Positions 1 to 6,425 of a stretch of 7,319 nucleotides of DNA are shown here, one piece after another. Position 1 is the first letter of the stretch; each line of letters starts with the position of its first letter. Under the pieces are notes generated by a model. That model did no database searches, had not been told where the DNA came from, and saw only the letters and a list, made by a program, of their open reading frames with translations. The DNA comes from UBA961 sp049426725. GTDB taxonomy: Bacteria > Bacteroidota > Ignavibacteria > Kapaibacteriales > UBA961. The DNA is taken from the NCBI GenBank assembly GCA_049426725.1, contig JBMSYN010000037.1, forward strand, positions 1-7,319, given 5' to 3'. Both the position numbers and the translations under genes were made by a program.

Positions 1-476
1 ATCTCTTGTCCGATTAATATATTTCCTTGTATCGAATATGCTATCCCATCAATAGATCCTGTAATATGATTTTTATAGTCAATGCATTTTTGTCCAGTAA
101 ATGCTGAGGATTGGGGAGATGTTCCGATAAATTTAACAATACCATACTGTCTGATATCGGGATTGCCTTCAAAGTCATTTGCTTCAAGCCATTCCGCAAT
201 TTCTTTTGGAGAATCTGATGTATTCATTCGCCCTGCAGCAATTTGTTGATTACCTGGAATATATGCTGCTTGTGTATTAATCGCTCCTTTGTCAGGAAAG
301 AGTTGTCCTAAAAAGGAAGCATCAGTGATGCCAAAGGCGATGAGATCGACGCATGAAGCACCGGCACTTCCAACCTCTCTAGTTATAGAGTCAGCGGCAA
401 CAATCGAAAAAGTATCTTGAGATTGTAATTCTGAAGTCAGAATCAAAAATGATGCAAAAAGTATCCAAGGTTTCAT
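1..476 (-). CDS. Secreted DUF1028 (Ntn-hydrolase-like) protein, C-terminus cut off by window edge
   Basis: My translation from the ATG at 476-474 gives 158 residues with no stop before the window edge, so the gene is partial at its 3' end. Residues 1-19 look like a Sec signal peptide (MKPW, hydrophobic stretch, then LQS|Q). The rest follows the DUF1028 pattern: TFSIVAAD (22-29), EVGSAGASC (34-42), INTQA (66-70), RQYGIV (109-114), the FTGQKC/NHITG block (126-140) and SIQGNILIG (148-156). DUF1028 proteins are regarded as Ntn-hydrolase-like, but their substrate is unknown. The usual cytosolic form begins Met-Thr-Phe-Ser; here the equivalent Thr is residue 22, behind the signal peptide. It starts 8 bp after the stop of the GH13 gene and shares its strand, so it is probably the fourth operon gene. 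No Shine-Dalgarno is visible (AAATGAAATT before ATG). Family assignment is confident; its role beside glucan enzymes is unknown. Whether it ends in a sorting domain cannot be seen. Confidence 0.88.
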   Translation of the reverse strand, partial: MKPWILFASFLILTSELQSQDTFSIVAADSITREVGSAGASCVDLIAFGITDASFLGQLFPDKGAINTQAAYIPGNQQIAAGRMNTSDSPKEIAEWLEANDFEGNPDIRQYGIVKFIGTSPQSSAFTGQKCIDYKNHITGSIDGIAYSIQGNILIGQE

Positions 477-484
477 AATTTCAT

Positions 485-2002
485 TTATCTCAATCTTTGA
501 AAAAACATTGTTGAATAAGGTGCGATTTTTCCCTCATCAGCTATCTTTTTATAAGTTGGAACATGTAAAAAGAACTTGAAATCTTTTTGAATTGGAAGAA
601 TCTGTTCTCGATTTGTGAGATTGTGAATAATCAACATATTGTTTCGTAAATATCCGAGAAGTCCCGGTGGAGTTGGAAATGGATAGATGGATCCATTAAG
701 AAGATCATCCATTGCATGTCTGAATGAAATGAGAAATGCATATTGACCCCAGATAGATGTCAGTCCTTTCTTTTGTGAATGGACTGAGTTGTTGGGATCA
801 ATATTGAATCGCAAGGTTTCCCATTTCGTGGTATTTGAATCTTTGCCTCCATCAGTCCACAATATTGGTTCGCGAATGGCTTCATCGGGTTTTTTGCCAA
901 GCATTCCAATCTCTTCTCCATAGTAAAGGAAGGGTTGTCCGGGCAATGTCAGCAAGATGCTGGCTGCCAATAAAGCTTTTTCTTTATCACCATTCAATTC
1001 GCTCATGATTCTGTCTTGATCATGATTGGTCAAAAATATCGCATCAATGCAATCCGATCTTTTTTCTTTATGGGCTTGAATGGATTTGGATAATTTGTCT
1101 ACAAAGTCACTTGATGCTTTTTCTTCTTTGAGCAGAGTTAATATTTGTTTTCCCAAATCAAAATGAAAATTAGCTTTCAATCCGGAAAAATAGCCTGTGA
1201 CGATGGAATCTGCATTGACGATTTCTCCGACGAGATATACATCTTTCTTGACAGATTCAACTCCTTTCCGAAATTCTTCCCACCAAGCTATGCTTTTATG
1301 ATGTTCATTGAGTTCATAGACATGTTGAGCAGCATCCAATCTAAAACCATCTATACCAACTTCACTGAGCCAAAACTTAGCATGTTCAATCATGGTAGTA
1401 CGAACTATTAGATCATCGAAATTAAGATCAGGCATTTCTCTCCAAAAGAATCCATAGTATCGCCCTTTATCAGGATTTGTTGAATCAATTTTGTGCCATT
1501 GCCAAGGCAAACCTTGATTATAAGGCTGCGCTTGCCATCGATGAGATTCTGATTCTTCCGCCCAGATATAATAGTTGCGTGAAGGGGCTTTGGGATTGTT
1601 TATTGCCTCACTGAACCATGGATGTTGACTGCTTGTATGATTGACAACATAATCCATGATAATGGAGATGTCTCGAGCATGGGCTTCTCGAACTAATGTT
1701 TTCATGTCATCGATTGTACCATATTCTGGATCGATGTCGCGATAGTCTTTTACATCATATTTGTGATATGTTGGTGATGGATGCACCGGTGTAAGCCAAA
1801 TTCCTTTGATACCAAGAGTTTTTAGATAATCCAGTTTTTGTGTTATGCCGGGGATATCCCCAATGCCATCGCCATTTGAATCGGAAAATGATCGCACAAA
1901 GATTTCATAATAGACAGCACCCGGATGATTCCGTAATTGCTGTGCGAACACATTGCAGAAACACAGAGAGAAAAAAGTCGAAAGTATAATGAATCGTTTC
2001 AT
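485..2002 (-). CDS. Exported GH13 alpha-amylase-like glycoside hydrolase
   Basis: This 505-residue protein should hydrolyse alpha-1,4-glucans or maltooligosaccharides. A Sec signal peptide covers residues 1-20 (MKRF..., cleavage near VFA|QQ). The GH13 (beta/alpha)8 barrel follows from about residue 28: YYEIFVRSF, a calcium-binding-type loop DSNGDGIGD (41-49), region I DYVVNH (D117, N121, H122), region II GFRLDAAQH (R221, nucleophile D223, H227), region III GE (acid/base E260) and region IV TNHD (H327, D328). All catalytic positions are intact. YYGEEIGM and REPILW fit oligosaccharide-acting and GH13_36-type amylases; the subfamily is inferred. Region II has Gln226 where many amylases have Lys. 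A beta-type C-terminal domain occupies roughly 430-505, and there is no T9SS sorting domain, unlike the two upstream enzymes, so a periplasmic location is likely. Its ATG overlaps the esterase stop (ATGA), implying translational coupling, and no Shine-Dalgarno is present. An alpha-glucosidase specificity cannot be excluded. Confidence 0.95.
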   Translation of the reverse strand: MKRFIILSTFFSLCFCNVFAQQLRNHPGAVYYEIFVRSFSDSNGDGIGDIPGITQKLDYLKTLGIKGIWLTPVHPSPTYHKYDVKDYRDIDPEYGTIDDMKTLVREAHARDISIIMDYVVNHTSSQHPWFSEAINNPKAPSRNYYIWAEESESHRWQAQPYNQGLPWQWHKIDSTNPDKGRYYGFFWREMPDLNFDDLIVRTTMIEHAKFWLSEVGIDGFRLDAAQHVYELNEHHKSIAWWEEFRKGVESVKKDVYLVGEIVNADSIVTGYFSGLKANFHFDLGKQILTLLKEEKASSDFVDKLSKSIQAHKEKRSDCIDAIFLTNHDQDRIMSELNGDKEKALLAASILLTLPGQPFLYYGEEIGMLGKKPDEAIREPILWTDGGKDSNTTKWETLRFNIDPNNSVHSQKKGLTSIWGQYAFLISFRHAMDDLLNGSIYPFPTPPGLLGYLRNNMLIIHNLTNREQILPIQKDFKFFLHVPTYKKIADEGKIAPYSTMFFQRLR

Positions 2003-3420
2003 TGAATGGTAATATGATAGGTGAACATGGTTTGCTCTGATCTAAATTGCAAGAAATACATACCTGAAGAAAGTCGCGAATTCAATGTCAATTCTTCGGA
2101 TAAATCTCCTTGCTCCCTTGCTGTTAGTAATGTTTCACTCAAAATTTTTCCATTGATGTCCATGAGCAGTATTGTCATACCTTTTACGGGAATGGATAGC
2201 CTGAAAGTGAGTTGAATGGCAAGACTGTCTATCCGATATTCCAAATCAGTTATCAAGGGTCTTGATTCACTTGATTTCACAGATGAGGGAATTGGCGGAA
2301 AGAAGAATTCCAAATATTCATTCATATTGGCTTTCCAATTCCCCCAGCTATGTCCTTCATTGACTTCTTTATAGATATGATTATACCCTCGTTTTACCAT
2401 CACTTGTTTGAATTGCTTTACAAGTGGAATCAATTGAGGAATATCATAAATTCCTATATCTGCATAGAGGGTTATTGGTAAAGGTGGATATGTATCAAAA
2501 CCACTCATGATGGAATTGATCACATTGCTTGATTGTGCAGCTACCTTCCCAAAAACCTGTGGGGCTTTCAAAGCGCAATATAATGCGATATTGCCACCAT
2601 TTGAGGCGCCAGCCACAGCTCGATACTCCGGATTGCGTGTTGTTGAAAATCGATTGTCAACCCAATTCATGACATCATTTGTGATAAATTGTTGAAATAC
2701 ATCGATGGAATTTCCCGCATATTCAGGCGTGCGATTCACAGCTGGTACAAATACAGCAATGATTGGCCTGATTTTATTCATCGCAATGAGTCGGTCAATC
2801 ACAGCAGGAGCTTTTGCAAGATTCACATAATCCAATCCATCATGAAAAAGTATCACGGGATATTGTAGTGCTTGTGTATATCCGGGAGGGAGATAAACTT
2901 TTATGGCACGAGAATTATTGAGTGCATTTGAACGAAATGTGGTATCAAATATGGTTCCCTTGGGAATATCTGCATTACCGATCAATTCCGGTTGATCAGG
3001 ATAACCGGGCATTCGTAATTCTGAGTTTGGACCAAATCCTCCGGCACAAGTATGTGGGTTTTTGGGATCAAGTATCCAGTTGGAACCATTGATGAATTTA
3101 TAATCAATCCGAGCATCAATGGGGAATGTGTTTCTGACAAAGTGAATATCGGTGCCTTTGACACTTTGCATGGTATCACCCTTTCCGGACCACTGCTTAT
3201 GATCACCTGTCACGATGATGCGAGAGGCATTACCACGAAAAATAAAAATGCATTCAGTACCATTCGTTAATGGCAATATTGGATTCTTTTGCATGAATGA
3301 ATCCACCAATGTTTTTTTTGAAAGTGAATCAGGAACTGAATCCAGTCTTTTGATAAATGCATTAAAGTCATTCGCATAAGCAATGCTACATGAAATCAAG
3401 AGAGCAAAAAGAATTCTCAT
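1999..3420 (-). CDS. Secreted Fes/CE1-type esterase with N-terminal CBM48-like domain and T9SS sorting domain
   Basis: The 473-residue protein looks like an alpha/beta-hydrolase esterase of the enterochelin esterase/CE1 kind. After a signal peptide (about 1-16, AYA|ND) there is an E-set/CBM48-like domain at about 52-140 (TGDHKQW, YKFI, ILDPKNPH, FGPNSELRMPGY). The esterase domain runs about 155-375: VYLPPGY, the oxyanion-side HDGLDY (193-198), nucleophile elbow GASNGG with Ser273, a candidate acid at D326 (or D321) and catalytic His357 in EGHSWGNW. Residues about 395-473 form a T9SS type A sorting domain (LLMDINGKILSE, LSSGMYFLQF, ending HITIQ). CBM48-CE1 architectures are known in acyl-esterases acting on polysaccharides. 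With two GH13 neighbours, removal of acyl groups from a substituted glucan is a reasonable inference, but siderophore or other ester hydrolysis is possible. The start lies 8 bp past the upstream GH13 stop with no clear Shine-Dalgarno. An LISC sequence at 8-11 resembles a lipobox. Confidence 0.92.
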   Translation of the reverse strand: MRILFALLISCSIAYANDFNAFIKRLDSVPDSLSKKTLVDSFMQKNPILPLTNGTECIFIFRGNASRIIVTGDHKQWSGKGDTMQSVKGTDIHFVRNTFPIDARIDYKFINGSNWILDPKNPHTCAGGFGPNSELRMPGYPDQPELIGNADIPKGTIFDTTFRSNALNNSRAIKVYLPPGYTQALQYPVILFHDGLDYVNLAKAPAVIDRLIAMNKIRPIIAVFVPAVNRTPEYAGNSIDVFQQFITNDVMNWVDNRFSTTRNPEYRAVAGASNGGNIALYCALKAPQVFGKVAAQSSNVINSIMSGFDTYPPLPITLYADIGIYDIPQLIPLVKQFKQVMVKRGYNHIYKEVNEGHSWGNWKANMNEYLEFFFPPIPSSVKSSESRPLITDLEYRIDSLAIQLTFRLSIPVKGMTILLMDINGKILSETLLTAREQGDLSEELTLNSRLSSGMYFLQFRSEQTMFTYHITIQ

Positions 3421-3428
3421 GGCTATGC

Positions 3429-6290
3429 CTATTGTATGATGAATGGATGAGTTGCAATCACTGACCCATCTACAGCATGATGAACAAAGACATAAGCACC
3501 AATTGCATAAGGTCCAATCTGTACTTGAGCATCTTGCATAATTTTGCTGTCAATCAATACTCCTTTCATGTCATATATGCGTCCAATTCCTCCAGCCTTT
3601 TTCAATGAAATGATACCTTGTTCTCCGGATTGCAAAGGATGCGGGAAGATTGTACTTGATGATTGCTCTTCACCATCGATTGATGTAATAGGCCACGCTT
3701 GAACAGTTGGTTTGGGCAATTGCTTGGAAGTCAAGACATGAAATTGTCCGGGTTGCATAGTCAATGCATTGCCTTGAGCTGAGATATCAATGGATGAGCC
3801 GGTGAAATAATCGTACCATGTACCGGGTTTAGGGACTTTCGCAAGAAATGTTCTTGGCTTCATGTCAAAATTTGCAATGATATATGCATCCATTTCAGGA
3901 TGTTCAAGTAGCACGGTTCTCAAAGTATCGACGCGCGAAGCTTTGAATGTCACTTTTGATTGCAAAGAAGAAAATGTTGGATATGAGCGCAATGCAAGGA
4001 GTGCGGAATATGTGTCATATAGTCTCTTTCTTCTCGCATCATTTAAAAAATTCCATCTGGTGGGTTTCACATTGAGTCTGATGGAGGCATTATCCGTGCA
4101 TGATTCATTCAATTGCAAACCGACATCATATCCAATCTCACCGAATTGCCAAATCATGCGCGGACCGGGAATTGGAAAGAACATTGCAGCCATTGCGCCT
4201 GCTCTTTGAAGTGCAATCGTGGTGTCGCGAGTGGTATAACCTGTTGCAGCTTTTCCATAACAGAAATTCTTGCGAATCAATCGTTCTTCATCATGACTTT
4301 CCATATATGCCACATTTGCGGGTACATTGAGAGAGCGATTTGCAAAATACACTTGAGATGTACCATTATCTGATTGACCTGAAATCCAGCCCATGACAGC
4401 TTCGCTTGAAGTTGGATTCATATTATGCCAAATCATATAGCCATAATCGGTCAATTCTCTTTCTTCTCTGGAATCCGCAAAATGCTCCAAAATCAAATAT
4501 GCTGATGAGTCGTAATTTCTTATGCGATTATACATGCGTTTGAGTAGTCGAATGCGTGATGAATCATAAGAGCTCCATCTGGCTGTATTGTTTCCATAAT
4601 CGACTTGGGTGAATCCTTTCGACAAATCAAAACGATATCCATCAAATTTGAATTCTCGAATCCAATATTCATTGATTCCATCAATATATCGCTGATAGGC
4701 AATGCTTTCATGATTCATGTCATTAAATACATTGAAAGGATGTTTGGCCGTTACATTTGCATAAGGATTTATCGTGGATGGTGGACCATATTTTCCATCT
4801 GCCCACATTCTGATCAGTGGATTGGCTCCTGTCAAATGATTGTGGACCAAGTCAAGAATCATTGCCATGCCCATTCCATGAGCTTTGTCGATGAGTTCTT
4901 TTAATTCGAGTTCCGTGCCATAGTATTTATCGACTGCATAAGGAAAAGCAGGATCATATCCCCATGAAATATTACCTTCGAATTCATGAATAGGCATCAA
5001 TTGAATTGCATTCACTCCGAGTTTCTTTAAATATTCCAATGAGTCGATCACCGCACGGAATGTTCTGCGATCGGTAAAATCACGCACGAGCAATTCATAG
5101 ATGACTAAGTCTTTGGCAGGGAATCGCTTGAATTCATTCTTCCAAGAAAATGGGAATTCTTCTTTTTGACTTGCAGGTCGCATTGTAAAGACAGACAAAA
5201 ACTCATCTGTTTTGTCTTTGGGATAAGGTTTCAGATTGGGATAGCGATTTTGAGTAATGATCTCGTCATCATTGAATTCGCTGAGTATTTTCTTTGCATA
5301 AGGGTCGGCTACGACGATAGAACCATCAATCACATATTGATAACCATATTCAGTTCCAATCTTCAATCCAGATAAAGACATCCAATAATAGGCACTGTCT
5401 TTGTCTATAGTCATGCGATTGAATTGATATTCAGGTAATATCTTATAATCATTGAAATCACCAATGAGATGGACTGTTTTGTGATATGGTGCAAAGAGAC
5501 AAAAGACAACCGTGGAATCATTGATAAAAGTGAGTCCTTCCTTTACATTGGGCGGCAAAGGTTGTTCTTTTGTTTTTGCTACAATCAATACGGTTAAAGA
5601 TGTGGTTTTCACAAGATTAGATGTATCGATTGTCTTCAAAATCAGTTCTTTTGTTCCTGTTGTGGTTCCTGTGAAGGTATATTGGATCACCGTATCAGTG
5701 CCAACATCTTTTACCAGGGAATCTCCTGCGAACAATTGAAATGATTTCAGTGCAGTACCATTTATCTGCACTCTGCCTTCGATTGAGAGTGATTCATTTT
5801 GTTCGATATTGACTGTATTCTGAGTCGGACTTTTGAAATAGGGAATTGCTCCGGGTCTGAGTACCGGGAGATATATGTCTTTAGCGCCGACATCTTTTCC
5901 TTCTTGTGTTGAATTTGCGCTTCTGAATACAAATGTCAATTGAAGGATTTCTTCATTTTGTGGAACATTATAATACGCGCGAATATTTGGAATGGTCAAA
6001 CGCCAGCGATCAGTTGCTGTTTTTGTAAGTTTTGTCTCAGGTGTGTTTTGTCCCCAATTTGTTTTTACATATCGCCAATCTGTCGGACCGGTGGAACGAT
6101 TTGTAATTACACCCGTATGAGCATAAACATCGCCATTGAATCCACGAAGCCCTGCAGTGCCTCTATCTGCATAAAAGGTTATTTCTACTGCACCATTAGG
6201 GTCCGGGGGTGACGGAATTGCGGTTATGACTTGTGCATTCAGAGAAATGCAAAGTGTAGAAAAACTGAGGAGTATATATATCCAGAACAT
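3429..6290 (-). CDS. Multidomain secreted GH13 alpha-glucan hydrolase (pullulanase/amylase-like) with T9SS sorting domain
   Basis: This 953-residue enzyme is probably the main extracellular alpha-glucan hydrolase of the locus. Domains in order: signal peptide (1-19, LNA|QV); an N-terminal beta module (about 22-143; VYAHTG with H58, AYYN at 105-108, EGKD at 130-133); an Ig-like domain (about 150-237); a CBM48/E-set domain (about 252-340; HLIGDFNDY); the GH13 barrel (about 390-770); a C-terminal beta domain (about 780-855); and a T9SS type A sorting domain (about 880-953; FPHPL, IYDMKGVLI, GAYVF, ending FIIQ). Catalytic motifs are intact: region I DLVHNH (D480, H485), region II GYRFDLSKG (R553, nucleophile D555), region III LEH (acid/base E602) and region IV MESHDEER (H666, D667). 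SWGYDP (442-447) replaces the YNWGYDP of type I pullulanases, so debranching activity is not assured. The start is forced by an in-frame TAG two codons upstream, and the signal peptide n-region lacks Lys or Arg. It is the first gene of the operon. Confidence 0.95.
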   Translation of the reverse strand: MFWIYILLSFSTLCISLNAQVITAIPSPPDPNGAVEITFYADRGTAGLRGFNGDVYAHTGVITNRSTGPTDWRYVKTNWGQNTPETKLTKTATDRWRLTIPNIRAYYNVPQNEEILQLTFVFRSANSTQEGKDVGAKDIYLPVLRPGAIPYFKSPTQNTVNIEQNESLSIEGRVQINGTALKSFQLFAGDSLVKDVGTDTVIQYTFTGTTTGTKELILKTIDTSNLVKTTSLTVLIVAKTKEQPLPPNVKEGLTFINDSTVVFCLFAPYHKTVHLIGDFNDYKILPEYQFNRMTIDKDSAYYWMSLSGLKIGTEYGYQYVIDGSIVVADPYAKKILSEFNDDEIITQNRYPNLKPYPKDKTDEFLSVFTMRPASQKEEFPFSWKNEFKRFPAKDLVIYELLVRDFTDRRTFRAVIDSLEYLKKLGVNAIQLMPIHEFEGNISWGYDPAFPYAVDKYYGTELELKELIDKAHGMGMAMILDLVHNHLTGANPLIRMWADGKYGPPSTINPYANVTAKHPFNVFNDMNHESIAYQRYIDGINEYWIREFKFDGYRFDLSKGFTQVDYGNNTARWSSYDSSRIRLLKRMYNRIRNYDSSAYLILEHFADSREERELTDYGYMIWHNMNPTSSEAVMGWISGQSDNGTSQVYFANRSLNVPANVAYMESHDEERLIRKNFCYGKAATGYTTRDTTIALQRAGAMAAMFFPIPGPRMIWQFGEIGYDVGLQLNESCTDNASIRLNVKPTRWNFLNDARRKRLYDTYSALLALRSYPTFSSLQSKVTFKASRVDTLRTVLLEHPEMDAYIIANFDMKPRTFLAKVPKPGTWYDYFTGSSIDISAQGNALTMQPGQFHVLTSKQLPKPTVQAWPITSIDGEEQSSSTIFPHPLQSGEQGIISLKKAGGIGRIYDMKGVLIDSKIMQDAQVQIGPYAIGAYVFVHHAVDGSVIATHPFIIQ

Positions 6291-6310
6291 GATCTATATC
6301 CAATGAAATG

Positions 6311-6341
6311 AATGACATAAGGATGTGCAAAATTACATAAG
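6311..6341. repeat. Direct repeat of 11 bp with period 20 in the operon promoter region
   Basis: AATGACATAAG (6311-6321) and AATTACATAAG (6331-6341) match at 10 of 11 bases and are offset by 20 bp, about two helical turns. The second copy overlaps both the inverted repeat and the candidate -7 element. This could be a tandem activator or repressor site; chance similarity in AT-rich DNA is possible. Confidence 0.35.
6328..6335 (-). promoter_or_regulatory. Candidate Bacteroidota-type -7 promoter element for the glucan operon
   Basis: On the minus strand TAATTTTG matches the Bacteroidota -7 consensus TAnnTTTG at every specified base, 37 bases before the ATG at 6290. No good -33 TTTG is visible at the expected distance (only TGATGA-like sequence near 6354-6359), so the assignment rests on one element and the location between a terminator and the first operon gene. 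Confidence 0.4.
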
Positions 6342-6352
6342 AGAGGTAATTT
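6330..6352. promoter_or_regulatory. Inverted repeat overlapping the candidate promoter (possible operator)
   Basis: AAATTAC at 6330-6336 and GTAATTT at 6346-6352 are perfect 7-bp inverted arms separated by nine bases. The left arm lies within the candidate -7 element, so a dimeric regulator bound here would be well placed to control the operon. The arms are AT-rich and could occur by chance; no regulator gene is in the window. Confidence 0.35.
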
Positions 6353-6371
6353 CTCATCATGTTGTGGAAAC

Positions 6372-6406
6372 AAAAAAGCCCTCTCGAGCATTCCCGAGAG
6401 GGCTTT
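6372..6406 (-). terminator. Rho-independent terminator of the small secreted protein gene
   Basis: A perfect 12-bp stem (AAAGCCCTCTCG at 6406-6395 pairing with CGAGAGGGCTTT at 6386-6375, minus strand) encloses an 8-base loop and runs into a T-tract reaching 6372. It begins about 20 bases after the TAA at 6428-6426, in the right orientation to end that transcript. It separates this gene from the operon that starts at 6290. On the plus strand the T-run after the stem is only three bases, so it is a poor terminator in that direction. Confidence 0.92.
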
Positions 6407-6425
6407 CACATCATTCAATCGAGAA

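Larger units (their letters stand above)
1..6290 (-). other. Probable four-gene alpha-glucan processing operon
   Basis: Four same-strand genes are separated by 8 bp (3421-3428), a 4-bp ATGA overlap (1999-2002) and 8 bp (477-484), with no terminator hairpin between them. Order of transcription is large GH13 enzyme, CBM48-esterase, GH13 amylase, DUF1028 protein. All four have signal peptides. The packing strongly suggests one transcript beginning between 6291 and 6371. The downstream end lies outside the window. Confidence 0.85.

Noticed and set aside
1145..1411. Plus-strand open frame of 88 codons inside the 505-residue amylase gene.
   Set aside because: It is antisense to an intact, conserved GH13 catalytic region and encodes no recognisable domain. 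The other plus-strand frames (for example 3862-4209, 4605-4904, 5940-6212) are rejected for the same reason.
2982..3206. A second minus-strand open frame of 74 codons inside the esterase gene.
   Set aside because: It is an out-of-frame shadow of the CBM48-like domain with no start signal or recognisable features.
3429..6290. Calling the large GH13 enzyme a true type I pullulanase (pulA).
   Set aside because: The diagnostic YNWGYDP motif is SWGYDP-like here, and the N-terminal modules differ. Substrate specificity cannot be read from the sequence, so no symbol is given.
6291..6425. A small gene or RNA gene in the gap between the two transcription units.
   Set aside because: The 135 bp are accounted for by the terminator and the promoter-like repeats. 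No open frame with a start signal or folded RNA beyond the terminator hairpin was seen.
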